Source: Fibrivirga algicola (lineage in GTDB: Bacteria > Bacteroidota > Bacteroidia > Cytophagales > Spirosomataceae). From it: a DNA stretch of 64,000 nt. Under the pieces are notes generated by a model, which searched no databases, was not told where the DNA came from, and was given only the letters and a program-made list of their open reading frames with translations. Below, in pieces: positions 27,169 to 36,500 of the stretch. Numbering within the stretch: position 1 is the stretch's first letter; each line of letters begins with the position of its first letter. The DNA lies in assembly GCF_011742925.1 (NCBI RefSeq), contig NZ_WAEL01000005.1, positions 248,001 to 312,000 on the forward strand. The letters run 5' to 3'. Position numbers and translations under genes: made by a program.

Positions 27169-28020
27169 TTACTTGTCTAAAAACTCGATCGTTTTTGTCT
27201 GCAGCATCTGCATCGGAATGGTTGTCGTCGATTCACCCGTGCGTAGGGTCAGCGAAGTATTGTCGACCTGAAGAACTTGCCCTGTAATGCCCTCGATCCG
27301 GATGGTCTGTCCTTCTTTGAATTTATTTTTTGCGTAGAAAGAAGACAGGATGTTAGCCATCACATCGCGGGATGCAAGGCCATAGCCAACGGCGAAAGCC
27401 AAAAAAACGGCGCCAATAAGTAGGTTAAAACTCGATTCGAGCAACTCAGTGTTGATGCCCGCCTGCCCAAGTGCCGAAATAATGGTAATGATGAGGAAGA
27501 AAAAAAAGACAACCATGCCGAGAAGCCGCCCCGACGAGATGCCGAACGAAGCGCATAAGCTGACAACACCCTGTTTCAGCACGTCGGCAACCAGCACCCC
27601 TACTTGAAGCATAATCGCCGCTGCAATAAGCTTCGGAATAAAGTTGACCAGCGAGGTAACCATGCCGGTTATGGCGGCAATGCCCAGTGTTTCGGTAGCG
27701 GCCGTGATGAAGACCAGCAGGATGAAATAGTAGAGAACTTTAGAGACTATTTCACTCAGCTTGATCTCGGTCTGTAACTGCCTGATCAGATCAATTTCGT
27801 TCAGCTTCTCGCCGAACCGGTCGAATCCTGCTCCCTTCAAAACCCGTTGCACAACAGCAGACAGCATTTTGGCCACCAATATGCCAATGGCCAGTACAAC
27901 ACCAGCCCCAATAAATTTGGGAACGAAGTTGATGAACTGCGCAATCAGCGTTTGAAATGTGTTAATAAGTATTTGGGTAATATTTGGCAGTTGAGTGACG
28001 GTGGGTACGTTAGGATCCAT
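27169..28020 (-). CDS. Mechanosensitive channel family protein (TM-helix repeat, MscS-like)
   Basis: A 283-residue membrane protein with four or five helices. It has the conserved TM-helix repeats found in the PF05552 group (FVPKFIGAGVVLAIGILVAKMLSAVVQRVLKG and FIPKLIAAAIMLQVGVLVADVLKQG), a pore-like helix ending GYGLASRDVMANILSSFYAKNKFKEGQTI, and a truncated MscS beta domain (GITGQVLQVDNTSLTLRTGESTTTIPMQML). It may gate ions in response to tension. It probably shares a transcript with the 62-residue gene just upstream. Confidence 0.85.
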   Translation of the reverse strand: MDPNVPTVTQLPNITQILINTFQTLIAQFINFVPKFIGAGVVLAIGILVAKMLSAVVQRVLKGAGFDRFGEKLNEIDLIRQLQTEIKLSEIVSKVLYYFILLVFITAATETLGIAAITGMVTSLVNFIPKLIAAAIMLQVGVLVADVLKQGVVSLCASFGISSGRLLGMVVFFFFLIITIISALGQAGINTELLESSFNLLIGAVFLAFAVGYGLASRDVMANILSSFYAKNKFKEGQTIRIEGITGQVLQVDNTSLTLRTGESTTTIPMQMLQTKTIEFLDK

Positions 28021-28036
28021 AAGTGCTGGAGTAGAA

Positions 28037-28225
28037 TTAAGCGGTGGGATTTTGTGAATCAGACTGGGGTGATAGCAGAGCAGATAAGGATCCGAATAAA
28101 TCGCCTGAATAGAGTTCTACCACGTTGAGCGCATTCCGAATCAGATCGATTTCGGATACAATCTGTTCTTTCAGATGTGGCGGACAATCTGCATGTGGCT
28201 CTATCAGTTTAAAGGGATTTTCCAT
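28037..28225 (-). CDS. Small acidic protein of unknown function
   Basis: A 62-residue protein with a conserved-looking middle (PHLKEQIVSEIDLIRNALNVVELYSGDLFGSLSALL). I do not recognise a domain; similar short proteins sit near channel and sigma-factor genes in Cytophagales. It lies 27 bp after the sigma-factor stop and 16 bp before the channel start, so it is likely cotranscribed. It has no signal or membrane helix and could be a cytoplasmic partner or anti-sigma-like peptide, but that is speculation. Confidence 0.65.
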   Translation of the reverse strand: MENPFKLIEPHADCPPHLKEQIVSEIDLIRNALNVVELYSGDLFGSLSALLSPQSDSQNPTA

Positions 28226-28252
28226 GTTGGTTACGAAAAAAAGGTAGGCTAT

Positions 28253-28843
28253 TTACTTCCAGAATGACAATGCTTTGATGCCAATGAGCACCCAGAAAAT
28301 TAGGGCTTCGACGTAACGGCGTCTTAGTTTTTCCTTCGCGCGCATGAGGCGCATTTTTACGGCACTTTCGGTTAGCTGTTGCCCATCAGCAATCTCCCGA
28401 ATGCTGATCTCATCCTGGTATTTCATCATCAGCAATCCCCGCTCGTCAGGAGTTAGATAATCCAGCGCCTGATTGAGCCGCTGGGCTTCCATCTCAGCAA
28501 TATCAGCGTCTTCCCCATCCGTGTAGTCGGATAGTGTCTCATAGAAGTCGTCTGAATAAACTTCTTTGTGCTTCGGGCTACGAAGCTGATCCATGCAATA
28601 ATTATAGGTAACTGAGTATAGCCAAGTCGAAAATTTAGCCTGCTCCCGGAAACTACCTAGTTTTGTGACGACTCGAATAAAAATATCGTGCGTGAAGTCT
28701 TCAGCTCGCTCTCTGTTTTTCGTAAACGATAAGCACTTACGGAAAACTTTGTCGCAGTACCGTGTGTAAAGCGCTTCAAAATAACTGTTACGCTGCGTCG
28801 AGAGATACAACTGTACTAACTCTTCGTCTGTTAGGTGTTTCAT
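28253..28843 (-). CDS. ECF-type RNA polymerase sigma factor
   Basis: A 196-residue sigma-70 family protein with region 2 (FEALYTRYCDKVFRKCLSFTKNRERAEDFTHDIFIRVVTKLGSFREQAKFSTWLYSVTYNYCMDQLR) and region 4 with its helix-turn-helix (ISIREIADGQQLTESAVKMRLMRAKEKLRRR). A hydrophobic C-terminal tail (YVEALIFWVLIGIKALSFWK) is unusual and could anchor it to the membrane. ATG 28843 (MKHLTDEELVQLY) is preferred, since a longer frame would extend through the tsf terminator. No anti-sigma gene is recognised nearby. Target genes are unknown. Confidence 0.9.
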   Translation of the reverse strand: MKHLTDEELVQLYLSTQRNSYFEALYTRYCDKVFRKCLSFTKNRERAEDFTHDIFIRVVTKLGSFREQAKFSTWLYSVTYNYCMDQLRSPKHKEVYSDDFYETLSDYTDGEDADIAEMEAQRLNQALDYLTPDERGLLMMKYQDEISIREIADGQQLTESAVKMRLMRAKEKLRRRYVEALIFWVLIGIKALSFWK

Positions 28844-28895
28844 GCTGGATGGTAGTGAGACAAGTAGCGTGCCGGAAAGTAACAAAAAACACAAA

Positions 28896-28925
28896 AAAAA
28901 GCCCGACTTTCTAGTCGGGCTTTTT
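28896..28925 (-). terminator. Rho-independent terminator after tsf
   Basis: Arms 28896-28908 and 28913-28925 are exact reverse complements (stem core AGCCCGACT) with a 4-base loop, flanked by A and T runs. It ends the rplM-rpsI-rpsB-tsf transcript 26 bp after the tsf stop. Confidence 0.95.
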
Positions 28926-28950
28926 CAAGAGAACACTGAATGCTGTCCGA

Positions 28951-29784
28951 TTATCCGATCGAAACACGCTTGAATGAAGAGACTGTCAGACCTTTACTCG
29001 TCTTATCTAACAGTTGAGCAATTGTTACTGAGCTATCTTTCACAAACTCCTGGTTCAGTAGCGTGTTATCTTTGTAGAATTTGTTCAGTTTACCCATTGC
29101 GATTTTCTCGAGCATCGCTTCAGGTTTGCCTTCCTGACGAGCCTGATCTTTACCAATCTCAATTTCGCGTTCGATCACGCTGGCATCGATACCATCTTTG
29201 TCAAGAGCAAGTGGTTTCATAGCAGCAATCTGCATCGCAACGTCTTTACCTACTTCTGTTACGTCGGTTCCGCTCGTATTGCTCAAACCTACCAGAACGC
29301 CCAGTTTGCCGTTCGAGTGGATGTACGACACTACTCTGTCAGCCGTAACAGTTTCAAATGAAACTACGTCGATTTTCTCGCCGATTTTACCCATCAGGTC
29401 CGTGATGTGATCCTGCAGTGTGCGGCCGTCGGCCTGTACTTCAGCAAGCAATGCTTCTTTGCTGGTTACATGATCAGCTACGGCGTTGCTTAGGATGCTC
29501 ATCGCCAGGTTTTGGAAGTCAGCTACCTTCGATACAGGCTCTGTTTCGCAGGCTACGGCCACTACTTTGCCTGATTTGCCATCTTCGCTTACGTGCGCCA
29601 GCACTACACCTTCGGCAGTAGCGTTGTCGGCCCGTTTGTCGGCGATTTTCTGGCCCTGCTTACGCAGAATAGCTTTGGCTTCTTCAAAATTGCCATCGGC
29701 TTCAACAAGGGCTTTTTTGCAATCCATCATACCGGCACCTGTTTCCTGCCGGAGTTTATTTACGTCTGCTGCGGTAATTGCCAT
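28951..29784 (-). CDS. tsf: Translation elongation factor Ts
   Basis: A 277-residue EF-Ts, the guanine-nucleotide exchange factor for EF-Tu. The UBA-like N-terminus and family signature are clear: VNKLRQETGAGMMDCKKALVEADGNFEEA, then VAVACETEPVSKVADF in the core. ATG 29784 (MAITAADVNK) is the family start; a longer frame upstream runs into the inverted repeat at 29791-29867. It follows rpsB, the usual order. Confidence 0.97.
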   Translation of the reverse strand: MAITAADVNKLRQETGAGMMDCKKALVEADGNFEEAKAILRKQGQKIADKRADNATAEGVVLAHVSEDGKSGKVVAVACETEPVSKVADFQNLAMSILSNAVADHVTSKEALLAEVQADGRTLQDHITDLMGKIGEKIDVVSFETVTADRVVSYIHSNGKLGVLVGLSNTSGTDVTEVGKDVAMQIAAMKPLALDKDGIDASVIEREIEIGKDQARQEGKPEAMLEKIAMGKLNKFYKDNTLLNQEFVKDSSVTIAQLLDKTSKGLTVSSFKRVSIG

Positions 29785-29790
29785 TTTATT

Positions 29791-29867
29791 AGTTTGATGT
29801 TTGGCGTTTGATGTTCGACGTTGCGCTGCCTGACGAACGTCAAACATCAAACGCCAAACATCAAACT
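29791..29867. repeat. 32-bp-arm inverted repeat between rpsB and tsf
   Basis: Positions 29791-29822 and 29836-29867 match as reverse complements in 31 of 32 positions (loop 13 bases). Each arm contains the internal repeat TTTGATGTTTGGCGTTTGATGTT. It sits directly before the tsf start codon, where such a stem could modulate translation or protect the mRNA. Confidence 0.93.
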
Positions 29868-29944
29868 GTTTTTTCAAAAAATAGCCCATAGCCGTGTTGG
29901 GGCTACGGGCTATCCGGTCAATCGTCTGTGTCTGTTAATTAATA

Positions 29945-30799
29945 CTAATCGGTGTTGCCTTCTGGCGTTGCGTCGATCGGAGCTTCTTCAGCTACAGGCG
30001 CTTCTTCCACGGCTACAGGTGCATCGGCACCTTCAGCAGCAGCAGCGCGGGTTTCTTCCTGGCGCTTAGCATCTTCCTCTTCCTGCGCGGCCTGGCTGTC
30101 TTTGTCCTGCTTGCGCTCCATCAAACCTTCTTCAATGGCCTTACCAATCGCCAGCGTAATCAGCGAGATCGATTTGTAGGCATCGTCGTTGGCTGGAATA
30201 GCGAAGTCAACAAGGTTTGGGTTCGAGTTTGTATCGCACATAGCGAATACAGGAATTCCCAAACGAATGGCTTCCAGAACAGCAATGTTTTCCCGCTTCA
30301 CGTCCACTACGAACAAAGCCGCAGGCAGACGGGTCAGGTCAGCAACACCACCCAATACACGCTCCAGTTTTTCTTTTTCGCGTGTCAGTGTCAGCCGTTC
30401 CCGCTTGGCGATGTTCTTGATGGTTGTTTCATCTTTGAGCATCTTCTCCAGCGTTTGCAGCTTTTTCAGCGACTTGCGGATCGTAGCGAAGTTGGTCATC
30501 ATACCACCGAGCCAGCGGTCAGTCACGTATGGCATTTTCAACCGGCGTGCTTCTTCCGAAACGATTTCCTGAGCCTGCTTCTTCGTTGCCACGAACATCA
30601 CCTTGCGGCCTGAGCGAACAATGCCTTTGATAGCATTGCAGGCTTCATCAAGCGAAGCAAGTGTTTTATTCAGGTCAATGATGTGGATGCCGTTCTTCTC
30701 CATGAAGATATACGGAGCCATCCGGGGGTCCCACTTGCGCGTAAGGTGGCCAAAGTGCACACCAGCGTCAAGGAGATCTTTATATTCGACTTGTGCCAT
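29945..30799 (-). CDS. rpsB: 30S ribosomal protein S2
   Basis: A 284-residue S2 protein. The start MAQVEYKDLLDAGVHFGHLTRKWDPRMAPYIF is the family N-terminus, so ATG 30799 is used although a longer frame exists. ATKKQAQEIV, TDRWLGGMMTNF and GIPVFAMCDTNSNPNLVDFAIPANDDA are core signatures. The last 45 residues form an acidic alanine/glutamate-rich tail (EEEDAKRQEETRAAAAEG onward) seen in some Bacteroidota S2 proteins. Third gene of the rplM-rpsI-rpsB-tsf series. Confidence 0.97.
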   Translation of the reverse strand: MAQVEYKDLLDAGVHFGHLTRKWDPRMAPYIFMEKNGIHIIDLNKTLASLDEACNAIKGIVRSGRKVMFVATKKQAQEIVSEEARRLKMPYVTDRWLGGMMTNFATIRKSLKKLQTLEKMLKDETTIKNIAKRERLTLTREKEKLERVLGGVADLTRLPAALFVVDVKRENIAVLEAIRLGIPVFAMCDTNSNPNLVDFAIPANDDAYKSISLITLAIGKAIEEGLMERKQDKDSQAAQEEEDAKRQEETRAAAAEGADAPVAVEEAPVAEEAPIDATPEGNTD

Positions 30800-30955
30800 T
30801 TTCTTTAAGGAACAAATACTACTAAAAAGTGAGAAATACGCAGCACCGCGCGTCGGCATCTTCTAAGCGCAGTCTGGACTAAAAATGCTGAGAGCGAGGG
30901 GAATTGGGCGGAGCGGGTTAATACCCTACACCCTACGCCCCATGCACTTAACTGG

Positions 30956-31342
30956 TTAACGTTTCGAGAACTGGAACCGGCGACGGGCTTTTTTCCGGCC
31001 TGGCTTCTTCCGTTCTACCATACGTGAATCCCGTGTCAGGAAGCCTTCTTTCTTGAGGGCTGGACGGTTTTCGGCGTTAGCTTCAACCAGTGCGCGGCTG
31101 ATGGCCATGCGCGTAGCCTCTGCCTGACCCGTTACACCGCCACCGCGTACGTTTACTTTCACGTCATACGTCGTGTCAGCTTTAACCGTAGCAAATGGCT
31201 GGCGGGTGATAATTTGCAGTACTTCGGTCGGGAAGTATGCGTTCAGTTCTTTTCCGTTAACCGTGATGGTTCCGTTACCTGGCTGCATGTAAATGCGGGC
31301 AACAGCGGTTTTCCGGCGACCGATGGTGTTAATACGCTCCAT
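30956..31342 (-). CDS. rpsI: 30S ribosomal protein S9
   Basis: A 128-residue S9 protein with the conserved start INTIGRRKTAVARIYMQPG, the middle VRGGGVTGQAEATRMAISRAL, and the basic C-terminus SRMVERKKPGRKKARRRFQFSKR that reaches the ribosomal P site. It starts 3 bp after the rplM stop and is surely cotranscribed with it. Confidence 0.98.
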   Translation of the reverse strand: MERINTIGRRKTAVARIYMQPGNGTITVNGKELNAYFPTEVLQIITRQPFATVKADTTYDVKVNVRGGGVTGQAEATRMAISRALVEANAENRPALKKEGFLTRDSRMVERKKPGRKKARRRFQFSKR

Positions 31343-31345
31343 TGG

Positions 31346-31789
31346 TTAGAATTTAATTTCTTTCGGTTGCTGCGCCGCGTGGGGGTGGCTGTCACCCGTG
31401 TACACGTACAGATTGGTGAATAAACGGCGGCCCAGACGGTTCTTGGGCAGCATACCACGAATGGCATGCTCGAGCACACGCTCAGGGTGTTTCTCAAGCC
31501 ATAAGCGCGGCGAAGCAAAACGCTGACCACCGGGATAACCCGTGTGACGAACGTATACTTTGTCGGCCATTTTACGACCGGTGAAACGAATTTTTTCGGC
31601 GTTGATGATGATGACATTGTCACCGGTATCAACGTGGGGAGTGAAGTTGGGCTTGTGTTTGCCACGAATGCGGGACGCTACCTGAGAAGCGAACCGACCA
31701 ACAATGGCATCCTTAGCGTCAACGACGATCCACTCCTTGTTTGCGGTCCCTTTGTTGGCCGAAACAGTTTTGTAGCTTAACGTATCCAC
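31346..31789 (-). CDS. rplM: 50S ribosomal protein L13
   Basis: A 147-residue L13 with WIVVDAKDAIVGRFASQVASRIRGK and HTGYPGGQ motifs and ERVLEHAIRGMLPKNRLGRRLFTNLYVY near the C-terminus. The start is GTG at 31789-31787, giving MDTLSYKTVSANK, the usual Bacteroidota N-terminus. It is the first gene of the operon, preceded by a good promoter and a leader of about 70 bases that could form a short hairpin. Confidence 0.98.
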   Translation of the reverse strand: MDTLSYKTVSANKGTANKEWIVVDAKDAIVGRFASQVASRIRGKHKPNFTPHVDTGDNVIIINAEKIRFTGRKMADKVYVRHTGYPGGQRFASPRLWLEKHPERVLEHAIRGMLPKNRLGRRLFTNLYVYTGDSHPHAAQQPKEIKF

Positions 31790-32106
31790 TGGATTGTGAG
31801 CGGTATTTATTGATTAACAGACGATTGCACAGAACAAAAAGATTCCCGCCCTAAAACGGGAGTGCAAATGTACGGTGTATTTAGCTGAATAGCAAGGGTT
31901 AACCCGTCTGCTGCTCAGCAAATAAGCCAATTCGTTAGCGGATTAATAAAGTGGAGGAATACTGGCTCTCTAGCCGATAAGCCAGCACAACAGGGTTCAA
32001 CACATGCAGAATCTTGATATGTAGGGGTGGTCCCTCACCGAATCGCGCCATAGCTGCCATTTTCGGACGGAGAGGGCTGCATAAGTAACCCATTCGAAAC
32101 ACTGTT
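31790..32106. other. Leader and spacer upstream of rplM
   Basis: The leader part holds CCCG-CCCTAAAA-CGGG at about 31846-31861 beside the promoter; ribosomal-protein leaders often bind a regulatory protein, but no known motif is identified. The rest, up to the DUF1501 stop at 32107, has no gene. Confidence 0.45.
31865..31895 (-). promoter_or_regulatory. Promoter of the rplM operon
   Basis: On the minus strand TTG (31895-31893), a 20-bp spacer and TACATTTG (31872-31865), a full match to the Bacteroidota consensus. Confidence 0.75.
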
Positions 32107-33576
32107 CTACGCCAGCAACGGCTTAATTACCTTTCCATGAACGTCCGTCAACCGATAACGTCGGCCTTGATGTTTGAACGTTAGTTTTTCGTGATCGACG
32201 CCCATTAGGTGCATAATTGTGGCCTGGAAATCGTGAACATGGACGGGGTCTTTCGCTACGTTATAACCGAAGTCATCTGTTTCGCCGTAAACAAGGCCTT
32301 TCTTCACGCCAGCGCCAGCCATCCAGATGGTGTAGGCACGCGGGTGATGGTCGCGACCGTAATTGTCGCGGGTAAGTTTGCCCTGCGAGTAAGGACCCCG
32401 GCCAAATTCGCCGCCCCAGATCACAAGCGTATCATCGAGCAGACCGCGCTGGCGAAGATCATTCACCAGTGCCGCCGAGGCCTGATCGACGCTCTTTGTC
32501 TGGATCTGAATATCATTGGGCAGGTTGCCGTGCTGATCCCAGCCCTGATGGTAGAGCTGCACGAACTTTACGTCTTTTTCAATTAGCTTGCGGGCCAGCA
32601 GGCAGTTAGCCGCGAACGTACCTGGCTTGCGACTCTCGGGGCCGTACATGTCAAAAATATAGTTAGGCTCTTTGTCCAGGTTCAGCGTTTCGGGTACAGA
32701 TGCCTGCATGCGGTACGCCATTTCGTACTGCTGCATTCGGTTATTGATCTCCGGGTCGAGTACATATTTGCTTTGCTCGGCGTGCAGCTTGGTCAGGTAA
32801 TCGAGCATGCGGCGGCGGCTGGTGCGGTCGATACCCGGCGGATTGTTGAGATAAAATACCGGGTCGGGGCCAGACCGGAACACCACGCCCTGATGCACCG
32901 ACGGCAGAAACCCGTTGCTCCAGAGTTTGGCATATAATGGCTGGTCGCCATCCCGGCCTTTCGAAAGCAACACGACAAATGAGGGCATGTTCTGATTGTC
33001 GGAGCCCAGCCCGTAGCTTACCCACGAACCGAAACTAGGTCGCCCGCCCTGCTGACTACCCGTCTGAATAAACGTAATGGCCGGGTCGTGGTTGATAGCA
33101 TCCGTGTTGAGCGTTCGGATGAAGGTGGCGTCACCGGCGATCTTCGCGATGTTCGGTAACAGTTCGCTGACCCACATTTGCCCCGGTCCGTGCTGCGCGA
33201 ATTTGAAGGTCGATGCTGCCAGTGGGAATTTGCTTTGGCCCGCGCTCATGCCCGTGAGTCGTTGCCCGTTCCGCACTGAAGCGGGCAGGTCTTGCCCCCA
33301 CATCGCCTCCAGTTTCGGTTTGTAGTCGAAGAGGTCAAGTTGCGACGGGGCCCCGCTTTGAAATAGGTAAATCACCCGTTTCACTTTCGGCGGAAAATGC
33401 GGTTTTCCCAGCGCAGGCACGTCACCCGGCTTCGGCCCATTACCGGCAAAAAGCTGGCCAGGGTTCAGCAGGGAAGCCAACGCCAACGTACCCAGCCCAG
33501 CGCCGGTTTGCCCCAGGAAATTCCGGCGGCTAAGGGTGTCGTGGATATTATCGAATATTTCGTCCTGGATGTCCAT
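32107..33576 (-). CDS. DUF1501 family protein, Tat-exported
   Basis: A 489-residue member of the DUF1501 family, which belongs to the alkaline phosphatase/sulfatase superfamily and is most abundant in Planctomycetes. A twin-arginine signal is visible at the N-terminus (SRRNFLGQTGAGLGTLALASLL). Downstream motifs include YLFQSGAPSQLDLFDYKP, HDPAITFIQTGSQQGGRPSFGSWVSYGLG, WGGEFGRGPYSQG and GRDHHPRAYTIWMAGAG, the last with metal-ligand-like histidines. The substrate is not known. It starts 14 bp after the PSCyt1/DUF1553 gene, forming the classic two-gene unit. Confidence 0.9.
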   Translation of the reverse strand: MDIQDEIFDNIHDTLSRRNFLGQTGAGLGTLALASLLNPGQLFAGNGPKPGDVPALGKPHFPPKVKRVIYLFQSGAPSQLDLFDYKPKLEAMWGQDLPASVRNGQRLTGMSAGQSKFPLAASTFKFAQHGPGQMWVSELLPNIAKIAGDATFIRTLNTDAINHDPAITFIQTGSQQGGRPSFGSWVSYGLGSDNQNMPSFVVLLSKGRDGDQPLYAKLWSNGFLPSVHQGVVFRSGPDPVFYLNNPPGIDRTSRRRMLDYLTKLHAEQSKYVLDPEINNRMQQYEMAYRMQASVPETLNLDKEPNYIFDMYGPESRKPGTFAANCLLARKLIEKDVKFVQLYHQGWDQHGNLPNDIQIQTKSVDQASAALVNDLRQRGLLDDTLVIWGGEFGRGPYSQGKLTRDNYGRDHHPRAYTIWMAGAGVKKGLVYGETDDFGYNVAKDPVHVHDFQATIMHLMGVDHEKLTFKHQGRRYRLTDVHGKVIKPLLA

Positions 33577-33590
33577 GTTCGTTGACTAGT

Positions 33591-36500
33591 TCACCTCTTC
33601 ACAATTGCTTCATCGAAATTCATGATCGTGCTGGCTACAACGGTCCAGGCGGCGAGTTCGGCGGGGTTTTGTTGCTTATCGATCGGGTATTCGCCGACTG
33701 TCAACAACTCCTGTGCCCGCTTGGGGTTTCGCTTGAAATCGGCTAGCTCTTCATCGTATAGTTGCTGCATCAACGCCACTTCCTGGGTACGTGCCGGGCG
33801 ACTGATGACGCGACGGAAAAAGGCGTCGACGATCGCTTTGTTTCTGTTTTCATTAATGGGTCTGCTGGTAACCCTTTGCGCCATGACGCGGGCGGCTTCG
33901 ATAAACTGCGGGTCGTTGAGCGTTACGAGCGCCTGTAGAGGTGTGGCCGTTTTCTGGCGTTTCACGGTACATACATGACGCTCGGCAGCGTCGAAGTTGA
34001 GCATCATAGGTGGTGGTGACGACCGTTTCCAGATCGTGTATAGACTACGGCGGTACAAGGTGTCGCCATGATTCTGATTGTAGACAACGGCGTTTCGCGT
34101 GGCCAAGGCTTCCCAGATACCGGCTGGCTGGTAGGGTAACACGCTTGGTCCACCCAGTTTTTGTGTCAGTAAACCACTAGCCGCCAGTGCGTTGTCACGT
34201 ACCTGCTCGGCCGAGAGACGATAGCTCGGTCCGCGACTCAGGTACGTGTTGTCGAAATCAGCTTCACGTGCGGCCGGGCTTACCGATGACGACTGCCGGT
34301 AGGTGGCCGACGTAACAATCAACCGGTGCATGGCTTTCACATCCCACGGCTTGGCCTCTGCACCAGACTCCTGGTCGCCACCTTCCCGGAAGCGAACGGC
34401 CAGGTAATCGAGCAGTTCGGGATGGGAGGGGAGCGCACCCTGATTACCGAAATCGTCGGGGTTTTTAGCGAGTCCCTGCCCGAAATATTGCTGCCAGATC
34501 CGGTTCACCATCACCCGGCTGAGGAGCGGGTTTTCGGCGCTGGTGAGCCAGTTGGCCAGTCCGAGGCGGTTGCGGGGCTGGTCGCTGTCGAGGGCGGGTA
34601 GGAAGTGGGGCGTTTCGGGCGTTACGGCCTCACCGGGGGCATCGTAAGCACCGCGTTTCAGTAGGTACGTTGGTCGGGGTTGGCTCATTTCCTGCATCAC
34701 CATCACCTGCTTGGCGTCGGTGAGGGTCATGAATTGTTTGCCCCGATACACCATCGCGCTATCGAAGGCGGCGCGGTAGCCAGCATCCTGGGTACGTATG
34801 TAATAGGTGTATAGCCCGGCGCGCTGCTCAGGCGTACGGGTATCGGCGGGGGTACGCACGGCGGTCGTGATTGCATCGGGTTTCCCAGCCAGTCGGGGCA
34901 GTTCCAGCGGCGTAAGGCAGCGATTGTAGATGCGTAGTTCATCCACGGCGAAATCCTTGTAGAAATTGTCGTGCATGCGCCCCACGTAAAACGGGTGTTG
35001 CGCCCAGTGTGATTTCTTCATACCCCAAACAATGCTGTGAATCAGGTGATCGTTGACTACCCGCGTAGCTATCGGCAGACCGTTTAGGTACAGAGAAATG
35101 CCCTTCGCCTTGCCCATCCCGTCGTAGGTAAACGCGACTTGGAACCACTGGTTGGCAGGTACTTTTTCGACCGATTCAATATCGATGGCGTTGGCGGGCC
35201 AAACGTGGCTCATCATCACCTTCAAGCGACCGTCGGCCAGTAAGTCGAGTTGGTAGCCGCGCTGCCCATCCATTGGCCCGGTTGTACGGCCAACCAGGGT
35301 CATGGCGGTGCCGAGTTTATTCAGCCTGAACCAACTGCTGACAGTAAACGGCTGGTTCTGATCGAAGGCGGCCAATTCAGACGGCAGCACAATGAAGCTA
35401 TCGCCGGGAAGAAAACGGGCTTTGCCGAACCGGCCCGCTACCTGTTTCGGTAAGTTATCGACGTCGCCGCCCAGGTAAGCGTGCAGGGTATCATTGGCGG
35501 TGTTCAGAAAGAGGTTACGTGGATTTTCTTCTACCGATAGGCGGGTTTTGGGCTTGCGCGGCTCCTTCTTTTCTTCAGGTGCTGGCTTGCCCTTTGCCAG
35601 TGCTTTGGCTTCGGCCAACTTCCGCTGTTCGTCTCGGCGATTCCGTTCGTCAGACTTCTTGGCTTCATACGCCTTTACATCGCCCCGATTGGCTTCATCA
35701 AAAGTGTAGCGAGCCACCAAACCAGTTTCGTTGGGCGCAATAGACCGCCGTTCGACCTGCGTCAGCCATTGACCAAACCGTTGTTGGTAAACCGTCCGGT
35801 TCGGGTTCAATTGCTGTTGGATCGGCGTCAACTTCTGGTGAATATACGCCAGTTGAGCCTGTTCCTCAGCCGTAGTCAATGTTATGGTTGGCGCTGCTTC
35901 GCCGTTGTAGGGAATCTGGCCGCGCTCGTTGTTCGAGTTGAAAAAGGCGAACAGCGAGAAGTAATCTTTCTGCGAAATGGGGTCGTATTTATGGTCGTGG
36001 CAACGGGCGCATTCGGTGGTCAGGCCCAGAAACGCTTTGCCAAACGTGGCTACCCGGTCGGCCACGTATTCCACGCGGTATTCCTCATCCACAATGCCGC
36101 CTTCCTGCGACTGCTGATGATTTCGGTTGAAGGCCGTTGCCAGTAGCTGATCGCGGCGATCGTTCATGTTGGCTGGTTTGGGCAGCAAATCGCCCGCTAG
36201 TTGCCAAGTGACAAACTGGTTGAATGGCTGATTTTTGTTGAACGACCGAATGACCCAATCGCGGTAGGGCCACATCGTGCGCAGGCCATCGTCCTGATAG
36301 CCGTGCGTATCGGCGTAGCGGGCCACGTCGAGCCACTCCACCGCCTGCCGTTCGCCATAATGCGGACTAGCCAGCAACCGATCCACCACTTTTTCATAGG
36401 CATTCGGCGATTTGTCGGCCAGAAACGCGTCAATCTCGGCCAGGGTTGGGGGCAAACCAGTCAGGTCGAGCGTAACCCGGCGAAGGAGCGTCGTTTTGTC

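Noticed and set aside
29785-29889. N-terminal extension of tsf
   Set aside because: The added residues translate the inverted repeat and have no match to EF-Ts; the family start is at 29784.
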